Positions 8,550 through 17,117 are shown, counted from the first letter of the stretch. The stretch: DNA of 64,000 nucleotides from an uncultured Prevotellaceae bacterium (GCA_902781315.1 CACZIT010000010.1:93951-157950), one strand, 5' to 3'. Made by a program: numbers and translations. The notes: a model not told the origin generated them from the sequence alone.

Positions 8550-9209
8550 TCAAAGATATTGCATCAGGATGTCCCAAACGGCGATGATGTGGCAGACGGA
8601 ACCGGCGAGGACGAAGAAATGGAAAACCGTGTGCATGAAGCGGCGTCGGTGGAGCGAATAGAACAGGGCACCAGTGATGTAGCAGACGCCTTCGGCAATG
8701 ATCCACGCGACGGCAGCCGTGCTGACACAGTCGAGTAGGGGCTTGAAGGCGACGAGCACGGAGAGTCCCATCAGGCAGAAGCAAATGGTTTCGAGGTTGC
8801 TATGGTCTTGCAACTTGCGAAACGAAACGATGGTGCCCGCAATGGCGGCCGCCCACACAAAAGCGAAGAGTGCCCATCCCCAGAGTCCTTGGTCGCGCAT
8901 GGCAACGAGCGTGATGGGTGAATAGGAGCCCGCGATGTGCCAGTAGATGGCGGCGTGGTCCCACTTGCGCAGCCGTTCCTTCCACGGGTTTGTGGGACTG
9001 AGGGCGTGGTAGGCAGTGGAGGCCACATAGCTGCCGAGCATGCCGAAGAGGTAGAGCGACACGCCGAGCGTGGCCCAACCGTTTTCGTGGCGTGCTGCCC
9101 AAACAATGAACAGCGTGCCAACGACAACGGCCAACGCAATGCCGGCGGCATGACTCCAGGAATTCCAGAGTTCCTCGGCACGGGTGTACAGGTGTCCTCT
9201 TTTCGTCAT
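8550..9209 (-). CDS. Hemolysin III / PAQR-type membrane protein
   Basis: The protein has 219 residues and seven hydrophobic helices. Family landmarks are ELWNSWSHAAGIALA at the start, the SYVASTAYHAL helix, KWDHAAIYWHIAGSYSPITL, and the C-terminal RRFMHTVFHFFVLAGSVCHI. The conserved S/D/H residues of these segments form the metal-site pattern of the PAQR/hemolysin III family. In bacteria it is linked to membrane energetics and stress rather than proven haemolysis. It is the last minus-strand gene downstream of RNase R, separated from it by simple repeats. Confidence 0.9.
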   Translation of the reverse strand: MTKRGHLYTRAEELWNSWSHAAGIALAVVVGTLFIVWAARHENGWATLGVSLYLFGMLGSYVASTAYHALSPTNPWKERLRKWDHAAIYWHIAGSYSPITLVAMRDQGLWGWALFAFVWAAAIAGTIVSFRKLQDHSNLETICFCLMGLSVLVAFKPLLDCVSTAAVAWIIAEGVCYITGALFYSLHRRRFMHTVFHFFVLAGSVCHIIAVWDILMQYL

Positions 9210-9217
9210 GTTTTTTT

Positions 9218-9325
9218 AAAGGAGTCCAAGGAGTCCAAGGAGTCCAGGGAGTTTCAAGGAGGTTCAAGGAGTCCAAGGAGTTTCAAGGAGTCCAAGGAGT
9301 TTCAAGGAGTCCAAGGAGTTCAAGA
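9218..9325. repeat. Tandem tract of AAGGAGT(T)CC/TTC units
   Basis: About eleven imperfect copies of a 9-11 base unit (GGAGTCCAA, GGAGTTTCAA) follow one another. The same unit recurs at 14786-14825 in front of another GC-rich gene. It lies just upstream of the hemolysin III start, in its likely leader. Confidence 0.85.
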
Positions 9326-9337
9326 CATTTCTCTTGC

Positions 9338-9440
9338 CCCTTACCTCTTACCTCTTACCTCTTACCTCTTACCTCTTACCTCTTACCTCTTACCTCTTAC
9401 TTATTACCTATTACCTATTACCTCTCCCCTCTCCCCTCTC
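9338..9440. repeat. Tandem tract of CTTACCT units running into the end of RNase R
   Basis: Copies of TTACCTC change to TTACCTA and then to CCTCTCC. The last part is coding on the minus strand: the RNase R stop is at 9411-9413, and its final residues GEGRGNR are written in this repeat. Confidence 0.85.
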
Positions 9441-11696
9441 AATCGTGAAGTCCAACTGGCGTTTCTCCAGATTGGCCTGAGCCACGCGGATGCGGATGGG
9501 GTCGCCCAGCTGGTACTTATGGTGGCGCCGGCGGCCTACGAGGCAGTAGTTCTTTTCGTCGAAGTCGTAGTAGTCGTCGTCGAGGTCGCGCATGGGCACC
9601 ATACCCTCGCAGTGGTTCTCGTCGATTTCGCAATAGATGCCGTACGACTGGATGCCCGAGATGTGGGCGTCGAACACCTCGCCGATGTGCTCACCCATGA
9701 ATTCCACCATTTTGTACTTGATGGACTCGCGCTCTGCCTGGGCTGCCAGTTGCTCCATGTCGCTGGAGTGCTGGCACTGCTCCTCGTAGTAGCGCTCGTT
9801 GCCCGACTTGCCACCCTGCTCGTAGCGGGTCAACAGGCGGTGCACCATTGTGTCGGGATAGCGGCGTATGGGCGACGTGAAGTGGGTGTAGTAGGGGAAG
9901 GCCAGTCCGAAGTGTCCGATGTTATGGACGGAATACTTCGCCTTCATCATGGCGCGCAGGGCAACGGTCTGGATGAGTTTCTGCTCACGCTGTCCTGCGG
10001 CCGCATCCATGAGTTGGTTGAGCGAGCGCGCTGTCTGCCCGGCGGTGCCGGCGGTCTTCAGCTTGTAGCCGAAGCGCACCACAAACTCGCGCAGCTCCTC
10101 CAACTTCGTCGGATCGGGCACGTCGTGTATGCGGTAGGGCAGCGTCTTCGGTTTCTTTCCGCGCTGCGGTTTTCCTATGTCTTCTGCTACGGTGCGGTTG
10201 GCCAGCAGCATGAATTCCTCAATCAGCTTGTTGGCATCGCGCTGCCGCTTGAAGTAGGCACGCGTGGGCTTGCCGTCGGCATCGACGTCGAAATGCAGTT
10301 CCTCGCCTTCGAACTTCATGGCACCATTTTTGAATCGCTCGTCGCGCAGTTTCTTGGCCAGCATGTCGAGCAGCAGCAGTTGCTCCGCATACTCGCCCTT
10401 CAGGTCGTGGGGAGCCAGCTGCTTGTCGCCGTTGAAGAGGTTGGGCGAGGGTTTGCCCGTTCCGTCCTCCACACCGTTCTGCTCCAGCAGTTCCTGCACC
10501 TCCTCGTAGGCGTAGCGGCGGTTCGAACGGATGACCGTGTGCACGAGGCGATGGGAGCGCACCTGGGCATCCTCGTCGAGCAAGAAGACGACGCTGTAGC
10601 ACAGTTTTTCTTCGTCGGGGCGCAGCGAGCAGACGAAGTTGCAGAGGTGCTCGGGCAGCATGGGGATGGTGCGGTCGACGAGATAGACCGAGGTGGCGCG
10701 CTTCTGTGCTTCCTTGTCGATGATGCTGCCTTCGGTCACGTAGTGCGAGACGTCAGCGATGTGGATGCCAACCTCAAAGAGTTTGCCTTCGCGGCGGATG
10801 GACAGTGCGTCGTCGAAGTCCTTGGCGTCGTGCGGGTCGATGGTGCAGGTCCACACGTCGCGGAAGTCCTCGCGTTCGGCCAAGTCCTGCGGCGTCACCT
10901 TTCCTGAAATCTTCTTTGCAGCTTCCTCCACCTCCTTCGGATATTTGTAGGGCAGCCCATACTGCGCCAGGATGGCGTGCATCTCGGCGTTGTTCTCGCC
11001 TTCGCGGCCCAGGATGTCGATGACCTCGCCCACCATGTTGCGGTGGGAGGCGTCGGGCCACTGCGTGATGCGCACCAGTGCCTTGTCGTCGTCCTTGCCA
11101 CCCTTCAGTTTGTCCTTCGGGATAAGCACGTCCTGCACGATGAGGTTGTCTTGCGTCACGAGGAACGCAATGTCGCGGGCCACGCGCAGTCGTCCTACAA
11201 ACGTGTCCTTGGCGCGCTGCAGAATCTCCAGCACCTGCGCCTCCTTGATGTGGTTGCGGCGGCGGGCCATCGTCGAGAAACGCACGCGGTCGCCGTTCTG
11301 TGCCCACAGCGAGTTGCGCTCCGAGACGAAGATGGGCTTGTCGCTGTCGTCGGGAATGACCGAGTTCTTGCCGTTGGCCTTGCGCACGAAGCGTCCCTCC
11401 TGCACCTGGTTCGACGTGTTCAGCCTGTAGGCCGAGTCGCCCACCTTCTGCAGCATGTCGTCCCACGCCATGTCTTCCATTGTCTCGATGGCGAGCATTT
11501 TCAGCGGATGGGTGTTCAGTCGCAGTGCGCGGAATATCTCTTTGAAAGAAAAAGTCTTCTCGGGTTGCTCGGTGAAGAGCTGCGTCAGCATCTGCACCAT
11601 GTCCTGTTTGTTGGTTCTGCGGCGCATCTTTGTCTTGCTGGCGGTTGCCTTTCCTTTGGCAGCCTGTGCCTTCGTCGGTTTCTTTGCTTTTGCCAT
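9411..11696 (-). CDS. rnr: Ribonuclease R (RNB-family 3'-5' exoribonuclease)
   Basis: Starting at ATG 11696 the protein has 761 residues. The upstream extension to 11762 lacks sense. A basic tail (MAKAKKPTKAQAAKGKATAS) leads into a winged-helix and cold-shock domain. The RNB domain carries DPHDAKDFDDALSI (about residues 285-298), whose aspartates bind the two metal ions, and later FTSPIRRYPDTMVHRLL. A C-terminal S1 domain ends in RVAQANLEKRQLDFTI. The final residues GEGRGNR come from a simple repeat tract, so the native stop may have been shifted. MgtC-like and hexosaminidase genes lie upstream on the same strand. It degrades structured RNA. Confidence 0.95.
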   Translation of the reverse strand: MAKAKKPTKAQAAKGKATASKTKMRRRTNKQDMVQMLTQLFTEQPEKTFSFKEIFRALRLNTHPLKMLAIETMEDMAWDDMLQKVGDSAYRLNTSNQVQEGRFVRKANGKNSVIPDDSDKPIFVSERNSLWAQNGDRVRFSTMARRRNHIKEAQVLEILQRAKDTFVGRLRVARDIAFLVTQDNLIVQDVLIPKDKLKGGKDDDKALVRITQWPDASHRNMVGEVIDILGREGENNAEMHAILAQYGLPYKYPKEVEEAAKKISGKVTPQDLAEREDFRDVWTCTIDPHDAKDFDDALSIRREGKLFEVGIHIADVSHYVTEGSIIDKEAQKRATSVYLVDRTIPMLPEHLCNFVCSLRPDEEKLCYSVVFLLDEDAQVRSHRLVHTVIRSNRRYAYEEVQELLEQNGVEDGTGKPSPNLFNGDKQLAPHDLKGEYAEQLLLLDMLAKKLRDERFKNGAMKFEGEELHFDVDADGKPTRAYFKRQRDANKLIEEFMLLANRTVAEDIGKPQRGKKPKTLPYRIHDVPDPTKLEELREFVVRFGYKLKTAGTAGQTARSLNQLMDAAAGQREQKLIQTVALRAMMKAKYSVHNIGHFGLAFPYYTHFTSPIRRYPDTMVHRLLTRYEQGGKSGNERYYEEQCQHSSDMEQLAAQAERESIKYKMVEFMGEHIGEVFDAHISGIQSYGIYCEIDENHCEGMVPMRDLDDDYYDFDEKNYCLVGRRRHHKYQLGDPIRIRVAQANLEKRQLDFTIERGEGRGNR

Positions 11697-11758
11697 AGGT
11701 AGAAGTATAATGTGTGTATGAGTAGGTTGATGATTTTTCAGTGGGTGATGTTCCCTGT

Positions 11759-12415
11759 TCACTCGATGCTCAGCACGTCCACTCCCTTCATCTCGCCAAT
11801 GAAGTCGAGGATGCGGTGGCGGAACTGTCGCCGTTGCAGCCGCAGTTGCAGTTTTACCGTGTAGTGCGGCAGCGGTGCGGTGGCGGTCTCCATGTTCAGG
11901 CTGTCGGCGATGACGCCGTCCAGCGTGTTCAGGTGTTGCAGCACGCGGTCAACGTCTTCGCGGGTGTCGGCAGCAAAGGTGATGTCGAGGTGGCGGTGGC
12001 CCAGTCGGCGCAGCAGCACGTTCTGTGCCTCCAGACACAGCAGCACCAGCAGCGTTGTGGCCGTGGAGAGAAGAAACAGCCCTGCTCCGGCGGCCATGCC
12101 GATGGCGGCCGTCACCCAGAGACCGGCTGCCGTGGTGAGTCCTCGTACGGCATGCTTCTGGAAGATGATGGTGCCGGCACCGATGAAACCGATGCCGCTG
12201 ACCACCTGCGCGGCAATGCGCGACACGTCGAGACGATGGTTCTCGGTGGTCAGCACCCCCTCGAAGCCGTGGGCCGAGAGTATCATGAAGAGTGCCGCAC
12301 CCAGTGCCACGAGGAAGTGGGTGCGGAAGCCGGCCTCCTTGGCCCGGTACTCGCGTTCGAGTCCGATGGCTCCACCAAGGAGGGCGGCTATGAGGATGTT
12401 AAGGAAGAAATCCAT
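11759..12415 (-). CDS. MgtC/SapB family membrane protein
   Basis: The protein has 218 residues. It opens FFLNILIAALLGGAIGLERE, the family hallmark, followed by FRTHFLVALGAALFM and the conserved ISRIA-type segment (DVSRIAAQVVSGIGFIGAG), then GLTTAAGLWVTAAIGMA. There are about five membrane helices and a cytoplasmic ACT-like tail (FAADTREDVDRVLQHL). MgtC relatives act in low-magnesium survival and in modulating ATP synthase; that role is not shown here. It stands 62 bases upstream of RNase R and 32 bases downstream of the GH20 gene, so the three could be one transcript. Confidence 0.9.
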   Translation of the reverse strand: MDFFLNILIAALLGGAIGLEREYRAKEAGFRTHFLVALGAALFMILSAHGFEGVLTTENHRLDVSRIAAQVVSGIGFIGAGTIIFQKHAVRGLTTAAGLWVTAAIGMAAGAGLFLLSTATTLLVLLCLEAQNVLLRRLGHRHLDITFAADTREDVDRVLQHLNTLDGVIADSLNMETATAPLPHYTVKLQLRLQRRQFRHRILDFIGEMKGVDVLSIE

Positions 12416-12447
12416 AAGTGAGTTCCTGGTTTCTATTTACGGCTTGT

Positions 12448-14097
12448 CTATTGCTTGAAAACATGCTGCGCCACGGTCCAGTGGTGCAGGTCGTAGATGG
12501 CTTTCAGTCGCTCCAGACGACCCAGGAAGGCGTCGTAGTCCTTGCTCTCGGGCTGCAGCCACTGCACCTCGGCCAGGGCAGCCATGCGCGGCAGCACCAT
12601 GTACTCCACCCACTTCGGCGTGGCGATGTACTCGCACCAGACGTTGGCCTGCACGCCCAGGATGTGGCGGGCCTGCTCGGGCGTGAGGTCCTCGGCCACG
12701 GGTTCGAAGGCGTACACCTTCTCCACGGGCGAGTTTCCACCGATGGCCAGCGGTTCGTTCCAGGTCTTGTCGGTCTGGTAGTGGTCGAAGTACATGGGCG
12801 AGTTGGGCGTCATGATGACGTCGTGGCCCAGCTTCGCACCCTGGGCACCCGGCTCGGCACCTCTCCACGACATGATGGTAGCGGTGGTGTCGATGTCGCA
12901 GCCCAGCAGTTCGTCCCAGCCGATGAGGCGCTTGCCCTTGGCGTGCAGGAATTTCTCCACGCGCTTCGTGAAGTAGCCCTGCAGGCGGTCCTCGGCACTC
13001 TGGCGGCCTTCAGCCTTGATGCCTTCGTCCTTGATGCGCTTTTGGCAGAGCGGGCACTCCTTCCAGCGGTCGCGCGGACTCTCGTCGCCACCAATGTGGA
13101 TGTACTTCGAGGGGAACACGTCGGCCACCTCGCTCAGCACGTCCTCAACAAACTGGAACACCTGCTCCTTGCCCGGGCAGAGCACGTCGGCGAACACGCC
13201 CCAGCGATGTTCCACCTCGTACGGGCCGCCCGTGCAGCCCAGTTCGGGATAGGCAGCCAGTGCTGCCACCATGTGGCCCGGCATGTCGATTTCAGGAATC
13301 ACGGTGACGAAGCGGTCGGCAGCATATTTCACAATCTCGCGGCACTCGTCCTGCGTGTAGAAGCCGCCGTAGCGCTGACCGTCGTCAACGATGGAGTTGC
13401 GGCCTACGACGGTGCCCGAACGCCAGCCGCCCACGCGCGTCAGCTTTGGATACTTCTTCACCTCGAAGCGCCAGCCCTGGTCGTCAGTGATGTGCCAGTG
13501 GAACTTGTTCATGCCGTGCAGGGCAATCAGGTCGATGTATTCCTTGACAAACTCCACGGGATAGAAGTGGCGCGAGCAGTCCAGATGCATGCCGCGGTAG
13601 GCAAAGCGCGGCTCGTCCTGAATCAGCACTGCGGGCAGGCTGACCATTTTCGGCTTCTCCTGCATCACGGGCAGCGACTTGCGCAGCGTCTGGATGCCGC
13701 GGAACACGCCGGCAGCCGTCTTGCCGCTGATGGTGACGCCCTTCGCCGTGATGCTGATGCGGTAGGCCTCCTCGCCCTGAATCTTCGCATCCAGTGTCAG
13801 CAGGATGTTGCCGCGGGCAGCCTTCGCGAGTTTCGCCTTCCCCCCGTACTGCTGGCAGGCCAGTTGCAGCTTCGTCATCTCGCCCACGTAGTCGGCCAGG
13901 AAGTGAGCGTTGCGCTCCATGTCGGCATTGCCTTCGGCATAGAGAATGGCCGTAGTCTCGCCGAGCACGAAGCCAGGGGCCGTGGGTTGTACCACCGACT
14001 TGGGCAGGGGCACCACGTTGTAGTTAGCCACTTGAGCCTTCAAGGCTCCTGTCGATAGCATGAGGGTCATGCAGAGTGTCAGGAAAATCTTCTTCAT
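12448..14097 (-). CDS. Secreted beta-N-acetylhexosaminidase, GH20
   Basis: The protein has 549 residues with signal peptide MKKIFLTLCMTLMLSTGALK. An N-terminal GH20b-like domain is followed by the barrel. GMHLDCSRHFYPVEFVKEYI and FHWHITDDQGWRFEVKKYP are family segments. HIGGDESPRDRW (near residue 335) holds the Asp-Glu catalytic pair of substrate-assisted GH20 enzymes. The end (EVQWLQPESKDYDAFLGRL) is complete. It releases terminal GlcNAc or GalNAc in the periplasm. A sugar-kinase-like gene 1 kb away on the other strand could use the product. Confidence 0.95.
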   Translation of the reverse strand: MKKIFLTLCMTLMLSTGALKAQVANYNVVPLPKSVVQPTAPGFVLGETTAILYAEGNADMERNAHFLADYVGEMTKLQLACQQYGGKAKLAKAARGNILLTLDAKIQGEEAYRISITAKGVTISGKTAAGVFRGIQTLRKSLPVMQEKPKMVSLPAVLIQDEPRFAYRGMHLDCSRHFYPVEFVKEYIDLIALHGMNKFHWHITDDQGWRFEVKKYPKLTRVGGWRSGTVVGRNSIVDDGQRYGGFYTQDECREIVKYAADRFVTVIPEIDMPGHMVAALAAYPELGCTGGPYEVEHRWGVFADVLCPGKEQVFQFVEDVLSEVADVFPSKYIHIGGDESPRDRWKECPLCQKRIKDEGIKAEGRQSAEDRLQGYFTKRVEKFLHAKGKRLIGWDELLGCDIDTTATIMSWRGAEPGAQGAKLGHDVIMTPNSPMYFDHYQTDKTWNEPLAIGGNSPVEKVYAFEPVAEDLTPEQARHILGVQANVWCEYIATPKWVEYMVLPRMAALAEVQWLQPESKDYDAFLGRLERLKAIYDLHHWTVAQHVFKQ

Positions 14098-14294
14098 GAT
14101 GTGATGGTTTTTAGATTTATTTCCGCAAAGATACGAAAAAAACGTAACAAGTGGAAGTTAGAGAAGTTAAAGAAGTTAAAGGACGTATGTTTTTTTCAAA
14201 AAACTCTAAACTCTAAACTCTAAACTCTCAACTTTTTCGTATCTTTGCCTGCAAATCGTAAATAACGTAAATCCATCAAAAACGTAAATCAAAA
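14098..14294. promoter_or_regulatory. Divergent promoter region with simple repeats
   Basis: Two -7-like boxes face apart: CAAAGATA at 14126-14133 (TATCTTTG on the minus strand, 29 bases before the GH20 start) and TATCTTTG at 14240-14247 (48 bases before the PH-domain gene). Between them lie AGAAGTTAA repeats and an AAACTCT tandem tract (about 14195-14233). No good -33 TTTG was found for either box. Confidence 0.5.
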
Positions 14295-14777
14295 ATGGGA
14301 TACATCGAGAAAAACCTTATGGACGGCGAGCAAATCGTCTATGAAGCCCGCCAGCACTGGATGATTTATTGGAAGCCCTTCCTGCTGTTGCTCATCGGCA
14401 TCGGTCTGTTCGCCATCCCCACCAGCGACATGGCGCTCATCATGCAAATCTGCATGTCGCTCGTCCTGCTCGTCGTGGCAGGCATCTGGGCTGTCAATAT
14501 CTACGGTGGCCGCAAGTACATCCTGACCAACCGTCGCCTCATTCTGAAGCGCGGACTGGTGCGCCGCGAGTCCACCGATCTGGTGCTGCGCCGCTGCGAG
14601 GGTGTGAGCATCGCCCAGAGCATCATGGGTCGCCTGCTGGGCTATGGCACCGTCACCGTCTCAACGGGCGAGGTGGCCAACCAGTTCCAACTCATCGAGC
14701 ACCCCGTGGAGTTTGCCACCCACATCAACCAGCAAATTGCTGATGCCGTGGGCAAGGCGCACGTTGACATCGTGTGA
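14295..14777 (+). CDS. Small membrane protein with bacterial PH domain (bPH2, YdbT-like)
   Basis: The protein has 160 residues. A short N-terminus (YIEKNLMDGEQIVYEARQHW) leads into two membrane helices (PFLLLLIGIGLFAIP and CMSLVLLVVAGIWAVNI). A PH-like domain follows, with YILTNRRLILKRGLVRRES, LRRCEGVSIAQSIMGRLLGY and GTVTVSTG, the standard bPH2 signature. Family members are membrane-bound and of unclear role. Its end is followed by the simple repeat tract at 14786. Confidence 0.88.
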   Translation: MGYIEKNLMDGEQIVYEARQHWMIYWKPFLLLLIGIGLFAIPTSDMALIMQICMSLVLLVVAGIWAVNIYGGRKYILTNRRLILKRGLVRRESTDLVLRRCEGVSIAQSIMGRLLGYGTVTVSTGEVANQFQLIEHPVEFATHINQQIADAVGKAHVDIV

Positions 14778-14785
14778 TTTTTTTT

Positions 14786-15100
14786 AGGAGTTCAAGGAGT
14801 TCAAGGAGTTTCAAGGAGTTCAAGACATTTGCCTACACTCCCACACTCCAAACATTAAACTTTAAAACTGACTCTCCGCTCGACCCGCCTTTCAACCGCT
14901 GCGCAGCAGCTTCTCAACCGCTGCGCAGCAGCTTCTCAACTGCGCCGCAGGCGCCTCTCAACTGCGCGAAGCGCCTCTCAACAGCGCCGCAGGCGCGCTT
15001 TCGTAGCGAAGCGGAGAAAGAACTCCAAACTTTGAACTTTGAACTTTGAACTTTAAAACTGACTCTCAACTCTAAACTTTCAACAATCAACTCTCAACTA
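14786..15100 (+). repeat. Compound repeat block leading into the kinase gene
   Basis: Three repeat types follow each other. AGGAGTTCA units lie at 14786-14825. TCTCAAC spacers carrying GCTGCGCAGC, GCGCCGCAGGCGC and GCGCGAAGCGC palindromes lie at about 14890-15000. Then come AACTTTG/ACTCTCA tandem copies up to 15100. Bases 14930-15025 nearly copy the reverse complement of 3861-3970. Nothing coding is visible. Confidence 0.85.
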
Positions 15101-15105
15101 TACCC

Positions 15106-16200
15106 ATGACAACTGTAGATTTCAGCAAAATCCTGCCCCAGTTCCTCCTTGAGGGCGAGGTGACCGATGTGCGCCCGTTGGGCAACGGCCTTATCAATGA
15201 TACTTATCGTGTGGAAACCCAGGGCGACGCCCCCGACTATGTGCTGCAGCGCATCAACAATGCCATCTTCACCGACGTCGACCTCTTGCAGCATAACATC
15301 GATGTCGTTACCACCCACATCCGCCAGAAACTCGAGGCGCGCGGCGAGGCCGACATCCGTCGCAAGGTGCTTTCCTTCGTGAAGACCCGCGAGGGCAAGA
15401 GCTACTATCGCGATGCCGACGACCGCTACTGGCGCGTGATGGTGTTCATCCCCGGTGCCGAGACCTTCGAGACCGTCGACCCCGAGTATAGCTATCTGGC
15501 CGGCGTGGCCTTCGGCGACTTCGAGAAGATGCTCGTCGACGTGCCCGAGCCGCTCGGCGACACCATCCCGAACTTCCACAACATGGAGTTCCGCATGCAG
15601 CAGCTGCGCGAGGTGGTGGCACAGGACCCCGTGGGCCGCGTGGCCGGCGTGCGCGACATCCTCGACCTCTTCGAGCGCGATGCCGAGCGCATGTGTCAGG
15701 GTGAGCGCCTCTTCCGCGAGGGCAAGCTGCCGCGCCGCATCTGCCACTGCGATACGAAGGTGAACAACATGATGTTCGACCGCGAAACAGGAAAGTTCCT
15801 GCTCGTCATCGACCTCGACACCGTCATGCCGTCGCTCTTCTTCTCTGACTACGGCGACTTCCTGCGCTCGGCTGCCAACGCCACTGCCGAGGACGATCCC
15901 AATTTGGACAACGTGAAGTTCCGCGAGGACATCTTCCGTGCCTTCACGCGCGGCTACGTCGAGTCGGCAGGCGAGTTCCTCACCCCGCTCGAGGTAGAGC
16001 TGCTGCCCTACGCCGTAGAACTGTTCCCCTTCATGCAGGCCGTGCGCTTCATGTGGGACTACCTCTCGGGCGACCACTACTGGAAGTGCAACTATCCCGA
16101 GCACAACCTCGACCGCTCGCGCAACCAGCTGCGCCTCTATCAGGAGGTGTGTGCCCACGAGCCCATGATGAAGCAGTTCATCGCCGAACTGAAGAAATGA
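15106..16200 (+). CDS. Aminoglycoside-phosphotransferase-fold kinase, resembling N-acetylhexosamine 1-kinase
   Basis: The protein has 364 residues. The N-lobe has the nucleotide loop region PLGNGLINDTYRVE. Brenner's catalytic loop is HCDTKVNNMMF and the metal-binding segment is IDLDTVMPSLFFSDYGDFLR. These match the APH fold and especially NahK-type kinases of Bacteroidales and bifidobacteria, which phosphorylate GlcNAc/GalNAc at C1. The nearby GH20 hexosaminidase and the adjoining CBM9-like gene fit amino-sugar use. Homoserine or other small-molecule kinases of the fold are alternatives; substrate identity is inference. Confidence 0.75.
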   Translation: MTTVDFSKILPQFLLEGEVTDVRPLGNGLINDTYRVETQGDAPDYVLQRINNAIFTDVDLLQHNIDVVTTHIRQKLEARGEADIRRKVLSFVKTREGKSYYRDADDRYWRVMVFIPGAETFETVDPEYSYLAGVAFGDFEKMLVDVPEPLGDTIPNFHNMEFRMQQLREVVAQDPVGRVAGVRDILDLFERDAERMCQGERLFREGKLPRRICHCDTKVNNMMFDRETGKFLLVIDLDTVMPSLFFSDYGDFLRSAANATAEDDPNLDNVKFREDIFRAFTRGYVESAGEFLTPLEVELLPYAVELFPFMQAVRFMWDYLSGDHYWKCNYPEHNLDRSRNQLRLYQEVCAHEPMMKQFIAELKK

Positions 16201-16219
16201 CAAGTATAGATTGAATCCT

Positions 16220-16939
16220 ATGTTGCAGATTCCTAAAATACTGATGCCGTCCCTTCCCCTCGGGGAGGGGAGGGCAGCGGGCTCTCCCCTGCGAGCCTGC
16301 GACGTGCCGCAGCTCATGCTGACCCACGGCGTGCCCTACCACCGCGTGGCCACGCTCAACTGGCCCGACGCCTATCCCTACCAGCCGCAGGTGGAGGTGG
16401 CACTGGCCCACACGGGCAGCAGCCTGCTACTGCACTATCGCGTCAGCGAGCAGTGCCTGCGCGCCGTAGCCGAGGCCGACGGCGGTCGCGTGTGGGAAGA
16501 CTCCTGCTGCGAACTGTTTCTGCAGCCGCTGTCGCCCGCTGTCGGTGGCAGTGATGGCGCCGCCAAGACCCCACCTTATTATAATATAGAATGCAACTGC
16601 GCCGGCACGCTGTTGGTCTGTGCAGGCGAAGACCGCCACGACCGACGCCCGGCACCAGCCGAAGTGCTCGCCGGCGTCGACCGCTGGTCGTCGCTCGGCC
16701 GCGATGTCATCCCGCTCACCGAGGGCCCCGCCCAGTGGCACATGGCACTCGTCGTGCCCGTCGGCACCTTCTTCGAGAGCGGCCTCACCGACCTCACCGG
16801 CCTCCACATGCGCGGCAACGCCTATAAGTGTGGCGACTGCCTGAAGGAGCCCCACTTCCTGTCGCTGTTCCCCATCGCCACCGAGCGCCCCGACTTCCAC
16901 CGCCCCGAGTTCTTCCGCGACATCGTTTTTGCCGGGTAG
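16220..16939 (+). CDS. CBM9-like carbohydrate-binding domain protein
   Basis: Starting at ATG 16220 the protein has 239 residues. Family landmarks are VPYHRVATLNWPDAYPYQPQ, LLLHYRVSEQCLRAV, VWEDSCCELFLQP and a late MRGNAYKCGDCLKEPHFLS, typical of carbohydrate-binding family 9-like (DOMON-related) proteins of Bacteroidetes. No signal peptide is evident, which is odd for this group. The N-terminus (SLPLGEGRAAGSPL) is written by a CCCTTCCCC/GGGGAGGGG palindrome at 16251-16274. The insert may have replaced or lengthened the natural start. It lies 19 bases after the kinase gene, so cotranscription is likely. Confidence 0.7.
   Translation: MLQIPKILMPSLPLGEGRAAGSPLRACDVPQLMLTHGVPYHRVATLNWPDAYPYQPQVEVALAHTGSSLLLHYRVSEQCLRAVAEADGGRVWEDSCCELFLQPLSPAVGGSDGAAKTPPYYNIECNCAGTLLVCAGEDRHDRRPAPAEVLAGVDRWSSLGRDVIPLTEGPAQWHMALVVPVGTFFESGLTDLTGLHMRGNAYKCGDCLKEPHFLSLFPIATERPDFHRPEFFRDIVFAG
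16251..16274 (+). repeat. Palindrome inside the start of the CBM9-like gene
   Basis: CCCTTCCCCT pairs with AGGGGAGGG with one bulge. It encodes part of LPLGEGR in the reading frame. Confidence 0.7.
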
Positions 16940-16956
16940 CGGCACAGCCGTTTTTT
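16938..16956 (+). terminator. Short intrinsic terminator after the CBM9-like gene
   Basis: AGCGGC-ACA-GCCGTT is followed by T6. It overlaps the stop codon. The stem is short, so termination may be partial. Confidence 0.5.
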
Positions 16957-17085
16957 CTCACTATCATGTACTTGCGGCACGTGTCCTACGTCCGCTCGGC
17001 GCGAAGCGGAAAAAGAACTGCTATATCGTTCCCTTTTTTTATACTAATGCCCTTGAAACAAATATTGTTAAAAATTTATAATTTA

Positions 17086-17117
17086 TTTGTCTCGTAAATA
17101 ATAAGGTATTAATTTTG
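17086..17117 (+). promoter_or_regulatory. Bacteroidetes-type promoter for the BspA-like gene
   Basis: TTTG at 17086-17089, 20 bases, then TAATTTTG at 17110-17117 is an exact consensus layout. The gene starts about 290 bases further on, so the transcript has a long leader. Confidence 0.7.

Noticed and set aside
9218-9440. CRISPR-like array
   Set aside because: Units are 7-11 bases without spacers. The 22-base units at 21411 also lack true spacers, and no cas gene is present.
8937-10907. Open frame of 656 codons on the plus strand over hemolysin III and RNase R
   Set aside because: It is antisense to two well-supported genes, its product is low in pattern, and it crosses a simple repeat tract. 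High-GC third positions keep such frames open.
12418-14058. Open frame of 546 codons opposite the GH20 gene
   Set aside because: Antisense to a clear enzyme gene; the product has no recognisable domain and is a by-product of GC-rich codons.
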